DNA of 6,938 nt from Candidatus Galligastranaerophilus intestinigallinarum (GTDB lineage Bacteria; Cyanobacteriota; Vampirovibrionia; Gastranaerophilales; Gastranaerophilaceae), in NCBI GenBank assembly GCA_018715855.1, contig DVKW01000111.1, forward strand, positions 1-6,938, written 5' to 3'. Below, in pieces: positions 5,744 to 6,938 of this stretch. Position numbers and translations under genes: made by a program. Within the stretch, counting starts at the first letter, position 1; each line of letters starts with the position of its first letter. Below the pieces are notes generated by a model. That model did not search any database. It was not told the DNA's origin and saw nothing but the letters and a program-made list of their open reading frames with translations.

Positions 5744-6931
5744 TTATTTATCTTCTTCTTTTTCTTCTTTGTTATCTTCTTTTTCATCAACGTTTTTATT
5801 GTCGAAATATTCTTTTGTAACTTGTTCATGGGCTTCTTCTGCCTTGTTTGCAGCCTCTGTCGGATTGTTTCTTTCAGCTTCCGCTTCAGAATTTCTTCTT
5901 GCCGCATCTCGAACCGCATAAACATATTCGCCCGATTGGCCGTCAGTTCCCACAAGTTCGATAAACTGTTCAAATGACATAGGCAAAATATCATTGTCTT
6001 CATTAGCTTTGGCATCTTCAAGTTTATCTTCTAAGCTATCTGCTAGCGCACCCAATTTTTCATAAGCCGCTTTTGCTTCAGGGCCTGATAATGACCAGTC
6101 GTCAAAGGCATTTTCAAATTGTTCACTTGAAATATTTGAAGAAATAGTTCCTGCTTTATCTGCAATTTGGCCATAGAAAGTTTCAAGGTTTTCTGCAGTG
6201 TTCAAAGTTTCATTTGCAGTAATTTCTTCACCGTCTTTTGTAATTGTGAACTGATTTATGATGTTTGAACCGTTAATGTCTGAAAATCCTTCATCAACGT
6301 TATCTTCGCCATTTATATTGCCTGATTCTTTAATTTGTCTTAAATCTATATTTGTAATTCCTGCTTGGGAAGCTGATGTGTATGAAACATCAAAATCTAC
6401 AGAGTTTGTATATGCGCCTTTTCCTTTGTAATTTGAGCCGTCTTTATATCCGTCAACATCTTCCGAACCAAGTTCGCCAACAGATTCAATTTGATTGTTA
6501 GATATAAGCGTTAATTTATCAAGAGCTTTTGTGCCATCTTTATCAACATCTTTTGAATCAATAACGCCGTCATTGTTGTAATCATAAGCAAGAAGTTCTG
6601 ATATACCGTCTTTAGAACCCAATAAATCGTTATTGTTACCATCGGTATAATCAAATTTGCCGTTGTCATCTCTATCTGTTATGAATGAATAAGTAATATT
6701 TCCGTCTTGGAATGTAATCGGGTCATAATGGCCTCTTGAAGTTTCAATTGTGCCATCGCCGTCTTCTGTTGCGGCTTTTGCGCCAACATTCCAATAATCT
6801 AAGATTTTAGCTGAAATATCTTTATACAATGTGCCTGTTGCAGAAGTATCTTGAACAATTTGATAGTTTCTTTCAGATGTTTGGTTTGATAAATTATATT
6901 CAATACCTGAATTTGGGAAAGCTTTTGTCAT
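5744..6931 (-). CDS. Acidic EF-hand calcium-binding protein with RTX-exoprotein-like module; 5' end may lie beyond window
   Basis: This is a 395-aa acidic, Asp/Asn/Gly-rich protein without Cys. Two canonical 12-residue EF-hand loops are visible. Residues 86-97 (DRDDNGKFDYTD) have ligands D86, D88, N90, D94 and D97. Residues 117-128 (DYNNDGVIDSKD) have D117, N119, D121, D125 and D128. A degenerate third loop begins at D128, and DGDGTIE near 57-63 is another weak one. The order DGISELLAYD-loop, then a strand, then AGITNIDL (190-197) resembles EF-hand modules found in RTX-type exoproteins and large Ca-binding surface proteins (family resemblance, not tested). Residues about 265-380 are helical, charged and Ala/Glu-rich, and the last 20 are nearly all Glu, Asp, Lys and Asn. 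No signal peptide is seen. The ATG at 6931 is 7 bases from the edge and upstream codons stay open, so the start may be further out. Function is unknown; binding of Ca2+ is likely. Confidence 0.82.
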   Translation of the reverse strand: MTKAFPNSGIEYNLSNQTSERNYQIVQDTSATGTLYKDISAKILDYWNVGAKAATEDGDGTIETSRGHYDPITFQDGNITYSFITDRDDNGKFDYTDGNNNDLLGSKDGISELLAYDYNNDGVIDSKDVDKDGTKALDKLTLISNNQIESVGELGSEDVDGYKDGSNYKGKGAYTNSVDFDVSYTSASQAGITNIDLRQIKESGNINGEDNVDEGFSDINGSNIINQFTITKDGEEITANETLNTAENLETFYGQIADKAGTISSNISSEQFENAFDDWSLSGPEAKAAYEKLGALADSLEDKLEDAKANEDNDILPMSFEQFIELVGTDGQSGEYVYAVRDAARRNSEAEAERNNPTEAANKAEEAHEQVTKEYFDNKNVDEKEDNKEEKEEDK

Positions 6932-6938
6932 AACATAC

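Noticed and set aside
5726..5977. Plus-strand ORF of 83 codons with a Phe-rich hydrophobic start
   Set aside because: It is the complement of the Glu/Lys-rich tail of the EF-hand gene (TTC/TTT runs). It begins inside the terminator hairpin and has no Shine-Dalgarno.
5656..6021. Minus-strand ORF of 121 codons rich in Lys and Asn
   Set aside because: It is an alternative frame of the EF-hand gene's acidic 3' end, crosses the terminator and enters cca. The poly-Lys results from reading GAA/AAA repeats out of frame.
1..6938. A defence system, mobile element, CRISPR array, tRNA or rRNA
   Set aside because: I looked for transposase, integrase, nuclease, toxin-antitoxin or repeat-spacer patterns and tRNA-like folds and saw none. 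The window is largely housekeeping genes with normal, uniform AT-rich codon use.

Overview
The window is AT-rich bacterial chromosomal DNA carrying eight protein genes. No RNA genes, mobile elements or CRISPR arrays are visible. The low GC, A/T-ending codons, GTG and TTG starts, K/N/I/F-rich proteins and a secreted-type EF-hand protein would fit a host-associated low-GC lineage such as Candidatus Gastranaerophilales (Melainabacteria/Vampirovibrionia). That assignment rests on general resemblance only, and Bacillota or another AT-rich phylum cannot be excluded.

Layout: (1) The left edge cuts into a major facilitator superfamily permease of the fosmidomycin-resistance (Fsr) type; TM3 to TM12 remain. 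(2) A 102-residue protein of unknown function follows, with its own promoter-like sequence and a strong Shine-Dalgarno. (3) maf is a nucleotide pyrophosphatase of the YhdE (dTTP/UTP) type. It has no Shine-Dalgarno but a promoter-like sequence placed so that its mRNA would be leaderless. (4) corA encodes a CorA-family divalent cation channel with a GTG start. These four genes all read rightward. (5) On the minus strand, and overlapping the corA 3' end by 63 bp, lies a membrane protein with a zinc-metallopeptidase HELGH motif. (6) Divergent from it, a promoter drives dtd (D-aminoacyl-tRNA deacylase, TTG start) and the tightly coupled CCA tRNA nucleotidyltransferase gene. (7) A bidirectional intrinsic terminator separates cca from (8) a minus-strand acidic EF-hand protein that reaches the right edge and may be 5'-truncated.

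Most of the content is housekeeping: nucleotide-pool sanitation (maf), tRNA quality control and maturation (dtd, cca) and Mg2+ transport (corA). The dtd-cca pair is a coherent tRNA-related operon. The less ordinary parts are the membrane metallopeptidase, the EF-hand protein with an RTX-exoprotein-like module, the unknown 102-aa protein and the putative leaderless maf. I see no defence system, biosynthetic cluster or other clearly novel multi-gene system.
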